DNA from: Cannabis sativa
Taxonomy: Eukaryota; Streptophyta; Magnoliopsida; Rosales; Cannabaceae
DNA: 64,000 nucleotides
Direction: 5' to 3'
NCBI RefSeq assembly: GCF_029168945.1
Contig: NC_083603.1
Location: 32,771,396-32,835,395, forward strand
Made by a program: the position numbers and the translations under genes. This document shows, one piece after another, positions 33,371 through 43,991 of the stretch. The notes beneath the pieces were generated by a model. It did not search any database and was not told the DNA's origin. It saw nothing but the letters and a program-made list of their open reading frames with translations. Position 1 is the stretch's first letter. Each line of letters opens with the position of its first letter.

Positions 33371-33920
33371 TGTTGGAATTTATTTTACCAGGATCTTAGG
33401 TCTACTCACAAGTATGTTTATTAACACCTTAAATATGAACTTTCTAAAACGATGAAATAAACACATATAAAGTTTAAGAAACCTTACATTGGGTGCAGCG
33501 GAATAATATGACTCCTTCCGTTCAGATATCTAGCCCTTGATTCCTTTCTATAGCAGAGCATTATCAATATCTGAACCTGAATCTCTTTCTCTGAATCTTT
33601 GATGCTGAAACCTCCTTCTTGCTGAAAGTCTTTCTTCACGATCTTCCTCACTATGATTGAGGTATCACTTGCTGTGTGTGGGCACTATTCTCACACTAAG
33701 AATTTCGAAATATTGAAGAAGAAAAGAAGAGGGAAGTGGCGGCTAAAGATAGGGAGAGAGAAGGCTCAAGTTTTTCTCTGAAGGAAAAATAGAAAATTTT
33801 ATTGTAATTTTCCTGAAGCCTTCACTATCTATTTATAGCATTCAACTAGGGTTAGGTTTGAATTATTTGGCATTAAAATAATAAAAATATCAGTTTAAAT
33901 TTCCTACAAAAGTGGCTGAC
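33371..33920 (-). repeat. 5' LTR remnant of X copy B
   Basis: 550 bp of the LTR 3' side, almost identical to 25062-25617. It includes a TATA box at 33830-33837 (minus). It stops at GTGGCTGAC, where the Tekay-like LTR begins. Confidence 0.92.
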
Positions 33921-36280
33921 TGTAACACCCTAACTAACATAGGCGTATTACGTGATTTTTAAACATACTGTGCAGCTCGTTGCTAATCAACGAGGTTTAT
34001 GGAAAAACGTGATTAATTAAAATTTTTCTTTTTAATTAAACTTATAAAATAATATTACAAAAGACTCGGGATCCCGATTATAAAATCATTTACAAAAAGA
34101 TTTAACTGTTTAACTGATACACAAAATAAATGTCGTCTAACGACCAGTTACAAAAATCAGCCTCGCTGTCCCGATGATCGTACGCTCCAGGCCTAACCGC
34201 CCCGACATGTACAATCTTCACAAGCTCGCTCACGGTCCATCAGCTCTAGCCTTGCCTTTACCTACACATAAACGTAGAACTGTGAGTCGACAGACTCAGT
34301 AAGAAAAGCATAATAATACTCATACATAATCCCGGTTATGATCAGACGCCCATACCCCTGATCATAACCCTAACTGCCGTGTCCAACACGATACTGAGTC
34401 CCGCTACTGCCCTGTCCAACACGATACTGAGCCACTACTGCCATGTCCAACATGGTACTGAGTTCTGAACGTTCATAGGGACGATACTATTGACACGTAA
34501 CAACCTGATCGGTCGAACCGGTCATACTCCGGCTGCTGGTCATACTCCAGCCTATACCGACGTGTTACTATATCCTCCTGATTGGTCGAACCGGTCATAC
34601 TCCGGCTGCTGGTCATACTCCAGCCTGTACCGACGGGATACGTCAATAGTACAGAACCACCAACCAAGTGTCAGCCTGATCGGTCAAACCGGTCATACTC
34701 CGGCTGCTGGTCATACTCCGGCTGTCTTACCGACGTGACAGGGTTGGATGGTTCGAAGCCAACATACAACTAATGTAATCTAATAGGCTTCCTACATGCT
34801 CGCTAAACATGTAATCTACATATGCATACCGTTATACTAATCTTACTCGGATTCCGAATTCGGTGTGTCTTGGCCAACTACCGGAACTTTAGCTGAGCGG
34901 CGGATTACAGGCTCCTAAACCATAAAAATCACAACACTATAAGTGACATGCTAAATCACTTCCCGGGGACTTAAACTAGGAACTAAAAGTTTTCCTATCG
35001 ATAAAAAGCATGGCAATACCCCCTAAAACATAAAAACGAGGAAAAACACGGGTTCTGAAAATTCCCCAACCGGTAGACCGGTTCTGCAACCGGAATTCCG
35101 GTTCTGGGAATTACTGGACCCCCATCCGGAATTCCGGTTGCACAACCAGAATTCCGGTTCCTCGCAGGAATTTTTCAAAAATTCCTAACTCAATCAAATC
35201 AAACCCAATTCATACCAAACCTTCCAAACCTGTTCTAAATACCCCAAAGAACATTTTCAAAGCATTAAACTAACCCAGAAATCACAGATACAAAAATTGC
35301 CATTAAAGCTCAAGCTTTGAGTTCTAAACTCAAACTTGAGCAAAGCCCTCTATCATGCATTCAAACCTGATTAAATCTACTAAAATATGCATGATTAAGC
35401 TTCTGAAAACAACTAAAAATATCATCAACATCACAGCAACAGAATCTAACCAATTCTCTTTGAAAACCATATTTTGAGCTAAAAAATTCCAAACTTGAGC
35501 AAAGCAATTAACATTCATTACTAACAACCTAAATAACCACAAATTAACATGCTTAAATCTCAGAAACAACAACAAGATTTCAGCAGCAACAATATCAAAG
35601 TTTCAAGCATGCATCAACTATTTTCATCATAAATTTCAAGAAAAACAAGGTAAGAAACTAGAACAAAGAAATACCTCAATGAAAATCACTTTGATCTTGC
35701 TAAACCACTAGAATCAACCAAGCAAAACCCAGCCCTTTGCACAGCCACAACCAGCCGAAAAGAGAGAGAGAGAAAAGAGAGAGAAAGCTTTTCCAATTTT
35801 CTAATTTTTATAACTTAATAATATTTTTGATAAAATGAAATAAACTCACATTACATATAACCTCATTTCAGCCAATTAAACACATAAAATAAACATCTAT
35901 TTCATTTAATAAACTCACAAAAGACAAAACACTAATGGGGTAAAAAGACCATTTTGCCCCTCCACCATAAAACCACAAAAATCATACTAAAGGGGTATCT
36001 TTGGGAAATTCTAAATTCCCGGCCATTCCTGACATTCCCAATGTCTAAAACCCGTCCCAAACTGCTAACATACTAAATTGTGATTTCTACTGAGCCAAAC
36101 GCCGAGTTCCAAAATACCGGGCACCGGAAATGCAAAATATGAAAACTACTGAATGACATAACCATGCATTTCTGAATTCCATAAATAACAGTATAATAAA
36201 TTATTTAAATAGCTATAAATAATTTTCATAAATAATCATGATTAACTGCTAATTTCCAAATTAACTAAGCGGGCTTTACA
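33921..36280 (-). repeat. 3' LTR of Tekay-like element 2 (2360 bp)
   Basis: Minus-strand ends are TGTAAAGCCCGC (36280) and GGTGTTACA (33921). It contains short tandem pieces around GTGTCCAACACGATACTGAG (34380-34460), three GGTCATACTCC-bearing units (34495-34745), and palindromes built from CCGGAATTCCGG (35085-35160). Confidence 0.95.
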
Positions 36281-36284
36281 ACTA

Positions 36285-36294
36285 TCCCCCCCTT
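36285..36294 (-). other. Polypurine tract of Tekay-like element 2
   Basis: The minus-strand run aaggggggga lies four bases from the LTR end at 36280. Confidence 0.85.
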
Positions 36295-39200
36295 CAAAGG
36301 ATTTCGTCCCCGAAATCTAACATGAATAACTCTGGATATTGAGCTCTCATATCTGACTCTAGCTCCCAGGTGGCTTCCTCCACCCTGCTGTTTCTCCAGA
36401 GAACTTTGACCAATGCTATGGTCTTATTCCGAAGGACTTTATCCTTTCTATCCAGGATCTGCACTGGCTGTTCCTCATAAGTCATGTCTGGCTATAGCTC
36501 AAGACTCTCATAACTGAGTATATGAGAGGGATCTGAAACGTATTTTCTCAACATCGAGACATGGAATACGTTGTGAACTGCTGATAAGGCTGGAGGCAAT
36601 GCTAACCGATATGCCACTTGACCTATCTTCTCGAGAATCTCGAAAGGTCCTGTAAATCTAGGGCATAACTTGCCTCTTTTCCCGAAACGTTTAATCCCCT
36701 TCATCGGAGATACCCGTAAAAACACATGGTCCCCTACTTGGAACTCAACATCTTTGCGTTTCGGATCCGCGTAACTCTTCTGTCTGCTCTGTGAGGCAAG
36801 CATTCTAGCTTTTATCTTTTCTATTGCCTCATTGGTCCGCTGCACTGACTCTGGACCTAGGTATTTCCTCTCCCCTGTCTCATCCCAGTGGATAGGGGAT
36901 CTACATTTCCTACCGTATAACAGTTCATAGGGAGCCATCCCTATCGTACTCTGATAACTGTTGTTGTAAGAAAATTCTATCAACGGTAGATACTTATTCC
37001 ATGAGCCTTCAAAGTCCATAACGCAGGCTCTCAACATGTCCTCCAATATCTGAATTGTCCTTTCGGACTGACCATCTGTCTGAGGATGGAATGCTGTACT
37101 AAATTTCAGCTTTGTACCCATCGCCCGTTGCAAACTTTGCCAAAATTTGGAGGTGAACTTCGGATCCCTGTCCGAAACTATAGACTTCGGTACCCCGTGA
37201 AGTCTCACTATCTCTCTGACATACAACTCTGCCAACTGATCCACTGTAAATGTTGTTCTAACCGGCAGAAAATGAGCAGATTTCGTAAATCGATCCACCA
37301 CTACCCAGATGGAATCAAATAAACCCGTGGTCCTAGGTAATCCGACCACAAAATCCATCGTGATATCTTCCCATTTCCATTCTGGTAGGGTTAGAGGCTG
37401 CAACAACCCTGCTGGTTTCTGATGTTCAGCCTTAATCTGCTGACAAGTGAGGCATCTCGATACGAATTCTACCAAATTCTTCTTCATACCGCTCCACCAG
37501 AAGTACGGTTTCAAATCTTGGTACATCTTAGTGGTGCCGGGATGTAGAGAATACGGGGTAGAATGAGCCTCCTCAAAGATCTCATTCCTGAGTTCCACAC
37601 TATTCGGGACACAAACCCTGGCTTTATACAAAAGCATCCCACTGTCTGACACTGAAAAGTCCTTGGCTTGACCAACCAACACCTCATCTCGGACCTTTAC
37701 TAACTCTGGATCTGTCATCTGAGCGACTTTTATTCTTTCCAACAGATCAGATTGCAGCGTTAAGTTGTGAAGCTGACCTACCACAAACTCAATGCTGGAT
37801 CTAACCATATCCTCTGCTAGTTGAGGTGAGATCTGAACCATACTAGCTACTTGCCCGGGACCCTTTCTACTCAGGGCATCGGCCACTACATTGGCCTTTC
37901 CGGGGTGATAGAGGATCTCACAATCGTAATCTTTCACTAATTCCAACCAACGTCTCTGTCTCATGTTCAAATCCTTCTGAGTAAAGAAATATTTGAGACT
38001 TTTATGGTCAGTATAGATTTCACACTTTTCTCCGTAAAGATAATGCCGCCAAATCTTCAATGCAAAAACCACTGCGGCCAACTCTAGATCATGAGTCGGG
38101 TATCGCTGTTCATAATCCTTTAACTGACGTGAGGCATAAGCGATAACCCGATCGGCTTGCATCAATACACACCCCAAACCCTGTTTGGATGCGTCGCAAT
38201 ATACTACAAACTTCTCCTTGTCTGAAGGCAAAGCTAGCACTGGAGCAGTAATCAACCTCTGTTTTAGCTCCTGAAAACTAGCTTCGCACTTGTCTAACCA
38301 AATAAATCGCTGATTCTTCTTTGTAAGCTCGGTTAGGGGCATTGAAATTTTAGAGAACCCTTTGACGAACCTACGGTAGTACCCAGCTAAACCCAAGAAG
38401 CTTCTGATCTCTGTCACTGTCTTCGGTCTCGGCCAATCCCTGACGGATTCGATCTTCCCGGGATCCACCTTGATCCCATCTTTGCTCACAATGTGCCCTA
38501 GGAAGGACACCTGAGATAGCCAGAACTCACATTTCTTGAACTTGGCATAAAGCTTATGTTCTCGAAGCCGTTGCAGTACCATCTGAAGATGTAACTCATG
38601 CTCCTCTTCTGATTGAGACTACACGAGGATGTCGTCGATAAACACAATCACACAAATATCGAGGAAATCCTTGAATACTCTATTCATCAGGTCCATGAAT
38701 GCTGCAGGAGCATTGGTTAGTCCGAATGACATAACCAGAAACTCATAATGTCCATACCTAGTGCGGAAAGCCGTCTTCGGAATGTCCTCCTCTCGGATTC
38801 TCAACTGATGATAACCTGAACGGAGATCAATCTTAGAAAAGACCGTCTTCCTTTGAAGCTGATCGAACAAATCATCGATCCTAGGTAATGGATATTTATT
38901 CTTCACCGTCAGCTTGTTCAATTCCCTGTAGTCGATGCACATCCTCATAGATCCATCCTTCTTCTTCACGAATAAAACCGGGGCTCCCCAGGGTGACACA
39001 CTGGGCCGAATAAACCCTATGTCAAGCAACCCTTGGAGCTGAATCTTTAATTCCTTAAGTTCAGCTGGAGCCATTCTATACAGGGCTTTGGAAACAGGTT
39101 CCACCCCTGGTGCCAAGTCTATCACGAAATCAATCTCCCGCTGAGGTGGTAACCCTAGAAGTTCTTCGGGAAAAACATCCAAAAATTCCCGAACCACCCT

Positions 39201-39851
39201 GATGTCCTCTGGCCGAATGGTATCTGGCCGAGTGGTGTCCACCACCACGGCCAGAAACCCTAAGCAACTGCCGTGCAACAATTCCCTAGCTGACATAGCC
39301 GAGATCACCGGGATCCGAGATCCCTGAACTGAACCAACAAACACAAATGGTTCTTCACTTTCTGGTTGGAAGACCACCATCTTCCTTTTACAATCAATGC
39401 TCGCCGAATATTTAGATAGGAAATCCATTCCTAAAATAATATCGAATTCGACTAAACTCATCTCTATCAGATCAGCACTTAACTCTCTACCATCTATCCT
39501 GATCGGCATAGACCTAATCCACCTATTGGAGATAACCAATTCTCCGCCAGGTAACAGGGTTCCAAACCCTGATTCATATCCATCATACGGTCTACCCAAT
39601 TTACTAAAGACTCTGGCCGCCACATAAGAATGTGTAGCCCCAGAATCAAACAGCACTGAATATAGCGAGTTGTTAATAGAAAGCTGACCTGTGACAACTG
39701 ATGGGCTGGCATCTGCATCAGCCTGAGTGATAGCGAACACCCTGGCTGGAGTGGGTATCGCTGGAGCTCTCGGTGCCTCTGATCGGAGCCGGGGACGGTC
39801 CCTCTTGAAGTGTCCGGCATGCCACGGTGAAAGCATCCCTGACCTTTGCAC
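36294..39851 (-). pseudogene. pol pseudogene of Tekay-like element 2 (PR-RT-RH-INT-chromodomain)
   Basis: Ty3/gypsy pol on the minus strand. The protease motif is [16 protein letters not shown] shows [20 protein letters not shown] and the catalytic FIDDILV. RNase H shows [18 protein letters not shown]. Integrase has the HHCC site ([27 protein letters not shown]), D-D-E context motifs ([26 protein letters not shown]) and a Tekay-type chromodomain tail. Three stops are visible. A TAG at 38619-38621 comes directly after DDILV, where a Tyr codon is expected. A TAG near 36489-36491 replaces Gln in the chromodomain linker (copy 1 has CAG). A TGA near 36294 ends the frame early. Between the first two is an unbroken 696-codon stretch covering the end of RT through integrase. 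Confidence 0.94.
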
Positions 39852-40965
39852 TCACCCCGATGGTGCCTCTTGCAGCTACGACACTCGGGATAGGAGAATC
39901 GGGTCTCGGCACCACCAGACGACTCCCTCTCGTTCGGTTCCCCCGAACCTCTTGTTCGACTCGAGCCACGGAAGTAGTGGGTGCTCTCTTCCTCTGATCA
40001 ATGGCCGAACCACTACTCCCCCTGCTAAAGCCTGATGCAGGAGGGGTAGGAGCCCCGCCACTCACCGGAGTACTGGCTGACTCTGACATACACCCAACTG
40101 CGCCCTCAGCTCGCAGTGCCTTCTCCACCATCTGAGCATAGGTGGTGCTGTCGTCCGTGGTAATCATCAAGTCATGCCTAATCTTGGCATTCAACCCGTC
40201 AAGATACTTCTCCTTCTTGCTGAAGTCGGTCGGCACAATTCCCGAGGCTAACCTCGCCAACCGATCAAACTGAGCAGTATACTCAGTGACGCTCATATTC
40301 TCACGCTGGGTCAGGTGAGCGAACTCTTTCCTCTTGACGCTTCTGACCGCCTCGTTGTAGTACTTTGCGTTAAAGAGTTCCTGGAACCTTTCCCAGGTCA
40401 TGGTGGTGACGTCATGAATCTGAGACACCATGTCCCACCAGACCAGAGCGTCCTCCTGGAACTGGAATGTGGCGCACACCACTCTGTCGTTACCGGTGAC
40501 ACCCATAAAGTTCAGGATCTTGGTAATCACCGTTAGCCATTGCTTGGCTTTCATCACGTCCGGACCTCCCAGGAAAACCGGAGGTGCTTGCTTCCGGAAC
40601 CGTTCGTACAAGGGTTCCAATCTATTGGCCGCCACCACTATCTCGGCCTGGGCAGCAGGAGCAGGTGCCACTGGAACTACGAACCTTGGGCTGCCGGGGA
40701 GCACCCCGCTCGTCTCAACCTCTCGAATCTCGAGGTCTTGCTCTTCGATCCCGGCTTGCATCTCCGCAAACCGTAACTCCCACTCCAGGCTCCCCGATCG
40801 GCGGGGAGCACAGGCAGCCTGTGGCGGGTTCTCATCACCCCGACCACGAGCCCTGCCTCGGGGACCTCTACCTCGGCCCCTAACAGGTGGGGGAAACTGA
40901 GCTCCCTGTCCTTGGTTCGACCCCACTGAATTGCCCTGACTCCTGGTAGTCCGCCTGGTGTCCAT
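39852..40965 (-). pseudogene. gag pseudogene of Tekay-like element 2
   Basis: The start at 40965 (MDTRRTTRSQGNSVGSNQGQ) agrees with copy 1. An in-frame Met also exists upstream at 41001. The capsid-like core is intact (VMKAKQWLTVITKILNFMGV, MTWERFQELFNAKYYNEAVR, FSKKEKYLDGLNAKIRHDLM). Towards the C-terminus the frame shifts more than once between about 39980 and 39840. The zinc knuckle region is then spread over three frames and lacks a clean CCHC (reads RGMP.. and HFKRDRPRL). Gag therefore cannot join pol. The leader from 40966 to 41231 is noncoding. Confidence 0.9.
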
Positions 40966-41231
40966 CTGATTAGAACCGCATGCGAAACCAAGAGTTGGCA
41001 TATCAGGTCGTATTCAAGGAGAGCTTACTAATGCCGCTTAATTTGGAAATTAAAAACGAAACATGCGCCTATTCTACAATCAGGCTACTAACATGCTTCC
41101 TAATAGGCTTTTCTTTTTCATAACTGAATAAAATAAACTACTAAAGCAATAAAGGCTTACTGAACCGTGAAACGAGCTAACTGCTGATGATGATTGTACA
41201 TGTCGTGACGATCTTCGGAAGACAACACAGC

Positions 41232-41244
41232 GGCTACGATACCA
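41232..41244 (-). other. Primer-binding site of Tekay-like element 2
   Basis: The minus strand reads TGGTATCGTAGCC three bases inside the LTR. It is close to the initiator tRNA-Met complement TGGTATCAGAGCC with two mismatches. Confidence 0.65.
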
Positions 41245-41247
41245 AAT

Positions 41248-42525
41248 TGTAACACCCTAACTAACATAGGCGTATTACGTGATTTTTAAACATACTGTGC
41301 AGCTCGTTGCTAATCAACGAGGTTTATGGAAAAACGTGATTAATTAAAATTTTGCTTTTTAATTAAACTTATAAAATAATATTACAAAAGACCCGGGATC
41401 CCGATTATAAAATCATTTACAAAAAGATTTAACTGTTTAACTGATACACAAAATAAATGTCGTCTAACGACCAGTTACAAAAATCAGCCTCGCTGTCCCG
41501 ATGATCGTACGCTCCAGGCCTAACCGCCCCGACATGTACAATCTTCACAAGCTCGCTCACGGTCCATCAGCTCTAGCCTTGCCTTTACCTACACATAAAC
41601 GTAGAACTGTGAGTCGACAGACTCAGTAAGAAAAGCATAATAATACTCATACATAATCCCGGTTATGATCAGACGCCCATACCCCTGATCATAACCCTAA
41701 CTGCCGTGTCCAACACGATACGGAGTCCCGCCATCGCCGTGTCCAACACGGTGCGAGCCACTACCGCCATGTCCAACATGGTACCGAGTTACGAACGTTC
41801 ATAGGGACGGTACTATTGACACGTAACGGCTGATCGGTCGAACCGGTCATACTCCGCCGTCGGTCATACTCCACTGTACCGACGTGTTACTATATCCTCC
41901 CGATCGGTCGAACCGGTCATACTCCGCCGCTGGTCATACTCCAGCCTGTACCGCCGGGATACGTCAATAGTACGGAACCACCAACCAAGTGTCGGCTGAT
42001 CGGTCAAACCGGTCATACTCATTCTTGGTCATACTCCAGCCTGTACCGACGTGACAGGGTTGGATGGTTCGAAGCCAACATACAACTAATGTAATCTAAT
42101 AGGCTTCCTACATGCTCGCTAAACATGTAATCTACAGATGCATACTGTTATACTAATCTTACCCGGATTCCGAATTCGGGTGTGCCGTCAACCCGACCGG
42201 AACTTTAGCCGAGCGGCGGACATGTGCTCCTAAACCATAAAAATCACAACACTATAAGTGACACGCTAAATCACTTCCCGGGGACTTAAACTAGGAACTA
42301 AAAGTTTCCCTATCGATAAAAAGCATGGCAATACCCCCTAAAACATAAAAACGAGGAAAAACACGGGTTCTGAAAATTCCCCAACCAAGAGATCGGCTTC
42401 GCAACCGAATTCGGTTCGGGAATTACTGGACCCCCATCCGGAATTCCGGTTGCACAACCGGAATTCCGGTTCCTCGCAGGAATTTTTCAAAAATTCCTAA
42501 CTCAATCAAATCAAACCCAATTCAT
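41248..42525 (-). repeat. 5' LTR fragment of Tekay-like element 2 (1278 bp)
   Basis: Collinear with 33921-35213 of the 3' LTR. Most of it is almost identical, but differences cluster at 41715-42060, 42170-42235 and 42384-42420. It breaks off after CCCAATTCAT at 42525. The unrelated sequence gttgacaaaaa follows. Confidence 0.93.
42438..42469. repeat. 15 bp-arm palindrome in LTR
   Basis: Arms CCGGAATTCCGGTTG and CAACCGGAATTCCGG are separated by two bases. Related palindromes occur at the same LTR position in the other two LTR copies. Confidence 0.95.
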
Positions 42526-42697
42526 GTTGACAAAAATATTATAAATTTTTAACTCGTACTATAATTATTCTATCAAATAAAAGAATATATAAGAACAATT
42601 AGAATTGTTAATTGAAATATATATTATTAATGTTGACAAAAAAAAACATATATATTTTAATCTTATAAAAAAACATATAAATGATTTATAAATGTTC
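42526..42697. other. AT-rich spacer between Tekay-like element 2 and element E
   Basis: 172 bp with no ORF. The word gttgacaaaaa occurs twice (42526 and about 42633). It is probably the old flank into which element E inserted. Confidence 0.5.
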
Positions 42698-42702
42698 CCA
42701 AT
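42698..42702. repeat. Target site duplication of element E (left)
   Basis: CCAAT, repeated exactly at 63905-63909 after the 3' LTR. Confidence 0.9.
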
Positions 42703-43131
42703 TGTTAATTCTATTTTTGAAATATTTAATTGACAAAAATATTTTATTATTTCCTATTAATTTCGGCTGGTATGTGTTTAATATGGTTTCCTATTTTGTG
42801 TATTCAAACTTGTAAGAAAGTTGTCTAGCTTTCTTATTTTTGGAAAAAGGTAAAAATGGTAAGTTTGGTTACCCATTTCGTTTTTATCTAACCAGCTGTA
42901 TAATCAGATCTTGTGTTGAGTTTCACATTTTCTCAGATCAGATTTCTTGAAGAGAAAACCGAAGCTAAACTTTCCTTTTCTATAAAAGGAAAGTTGTAGT
43001 TACTGCCCACGATTCTGTAGGTACAGAAATAGAAATTCCTGTACTGATTGAAGAATTATTTTAGGGAAGTTTCTAGTGGGCTGAGGTCTTGTTCAGACCG
43101 AATGTAAGCTGTCAATAAGATGTATATTCAT

Positions 43132-43139
43132 TATAAATA
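43132..43139 (+). promoter_or_regulatory. TATA box in element E 5' LTR
   Basis: TATAAATA in the context GTATATTCATTATAAATACA. The matching site in the 3' LTR is 63116-63123. The likely transcript start is about 30 bp further on. Confidence 0.6.
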
Positions 43140-43330
43140 CATCTTATAACAGCTAGGTTTTTTATCTCTTTCATTCACTTTCATATCTTAAGGAAAGAGT
43201 GTCTTTGTTATGTAGAGAAGAGCTGTTCGACTCTTACTCTGTTTATTTGTTGTTTGTATTGTCTTGAGTCTGTATTCAAGTCTACAATGAAGAAGAACAT
43301 CAGTGCACCTTCGGGAGAAGGTATTTACAA

Positions 43331-43545
43331 GCTTTTGGGAGATTTCTTTTGAAGTCTTGCATCGGGAGGATACAAGCACACCTTTGGGAGAAGGGTTTTA
43401 CAAGCTTTCGAGAGATTACTTTTGAAGTCTTGCATCGGGATGATACAAGCACACAACCTTCAGGAGATGGTTGTATAGGCTTTTGGGAGATAGCCTTTAA
43501 GCCTTCAATCGGGAGGATTCAAGCACTCTTCAAGGTGATCGAAGG
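43331..43545 (+). repeat. Tandem units in element E LTR
   Basis: Three imperfect units of about 73 bp begin GCTTTTGGGAGATT, GCTTTCGAGAGATT and GCTTTTGGGAGATA. Each holds an ATCGGGA(G/T)GAT(A/T)CAAGCAC segment. The same set recurs in the 3' LTR at about 63315-63525. Confidence 0.85.
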
Positions 43546-43920
43546 GAGTTCGAGCTCTTGGAGTTTTATTAAGATTCGGTTAGTAGGTGGAATACATCAA
43601 GCTTGCGGCATACAATAAGAAGGAGTCTATTTATGCTTAAGTCAATTACTTTGTATTTTTGATACCGATCTAATGAATCTTATCTCTGGGCGTGGCCTCG
43701 TTGACTAGTTACAATCTAAAAGGATTGTTGAAACCACGTTAAAAAATCTTGTGTGTTTTTACTTTTATGCACTGTTTGTTTTTCTGGGTTTCTCTGGAGG
43801 TACAGAGTTGTATTCTGTAACTACGGAAAAACTGTTTCAGTACCAGTTTCATTATTCTGCATTTAATTAATCACTTAATTAAATAATTAAACTGGGAATA
43901 TTAAAATACGAAATTTCAAT

Positions 43921-43934
43921 TGGTATCAGAGCAA
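43921..43934 (+). other. Primer-binding site of element E
   Basis: TGGTATCAGAGCAA lies two bases after the LTR end. It complements the 3' end of initiator tRNA-Met, the usual copia primer. Confidence 0.88.
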
Positions 43935-43991
43935 GTCACTAAATTCTTAGTGAGATCTTGAGGTTATTTCGTTTAACTTGTTTTGTGTGAG

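Larger units (their letters stand above)
25062..33920 (-). mobile_element. X copy B: non-autonomous copia LTR element, minus strand, 5' LTR cut
   Basis: In minus orientation the order is 5' LTR remnant (33371-33920), primer-binding site (33356-33368), internal region (26955-33370, 6416 bp) and 3' LTR (25062-26954). The internal region matches copy C along its length. It includes an AT-rich noncoding stretch, a reiterated CTCTCGCCTACCGG motif group and copia pol traces. The 5' LTR is interrupted at 33920 by the second Tekay-like element, and its remainder is missing from the window. It holds no intact coding region. Confidence 0.9.
33921..42525 (-). mobile_element. Tekay/Del-like Ty3/gypsy retrotransposon 2, minus strand, 5' LTR truncated
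   Basis: The order on the minus strand is 5' LTR fragment (41248-42525), primer site (41232-41244), gag-pol (36294-40965), polypurine tract (36285-36294) and 3' LTR (33921-36280). It inserted in the X-B 5' LTR (5 bp before it: ctgac, 33916-33920). The far half of its 5' LTR is missing, so no target duplication can be checked. It is less damaged than copy 1, with a few stops and a frameshifted gag end. Confidence 0.94.
42703..43918 (+). repeat. 5' LTR of element E (1216 bp)
   Basis: Starts TGTTAATTCTATTTTTG and ends ACGAAATTTCA. A TATA box is at 43132-43139. From about 43330 to 43545 there are three imperfect tandem units with GGGAGAT..TTTGAAGTCTTGCATCGGGA, period about 73 bp. The partner is 62684-63904. 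Confidence 0.93.

Noticed and set aside
34473..34773. Several overlapping short frames on both strands
   Set aside because: They arise from the tandem GGTCATACTCC units of the Tekay LTR, which lack stops by composition.
43349..43618. 89-codon frame in the E 5' LTR
   Set aside because: It is read through the tandem LTR units. The matching place in the 3' LTR does not keep it.
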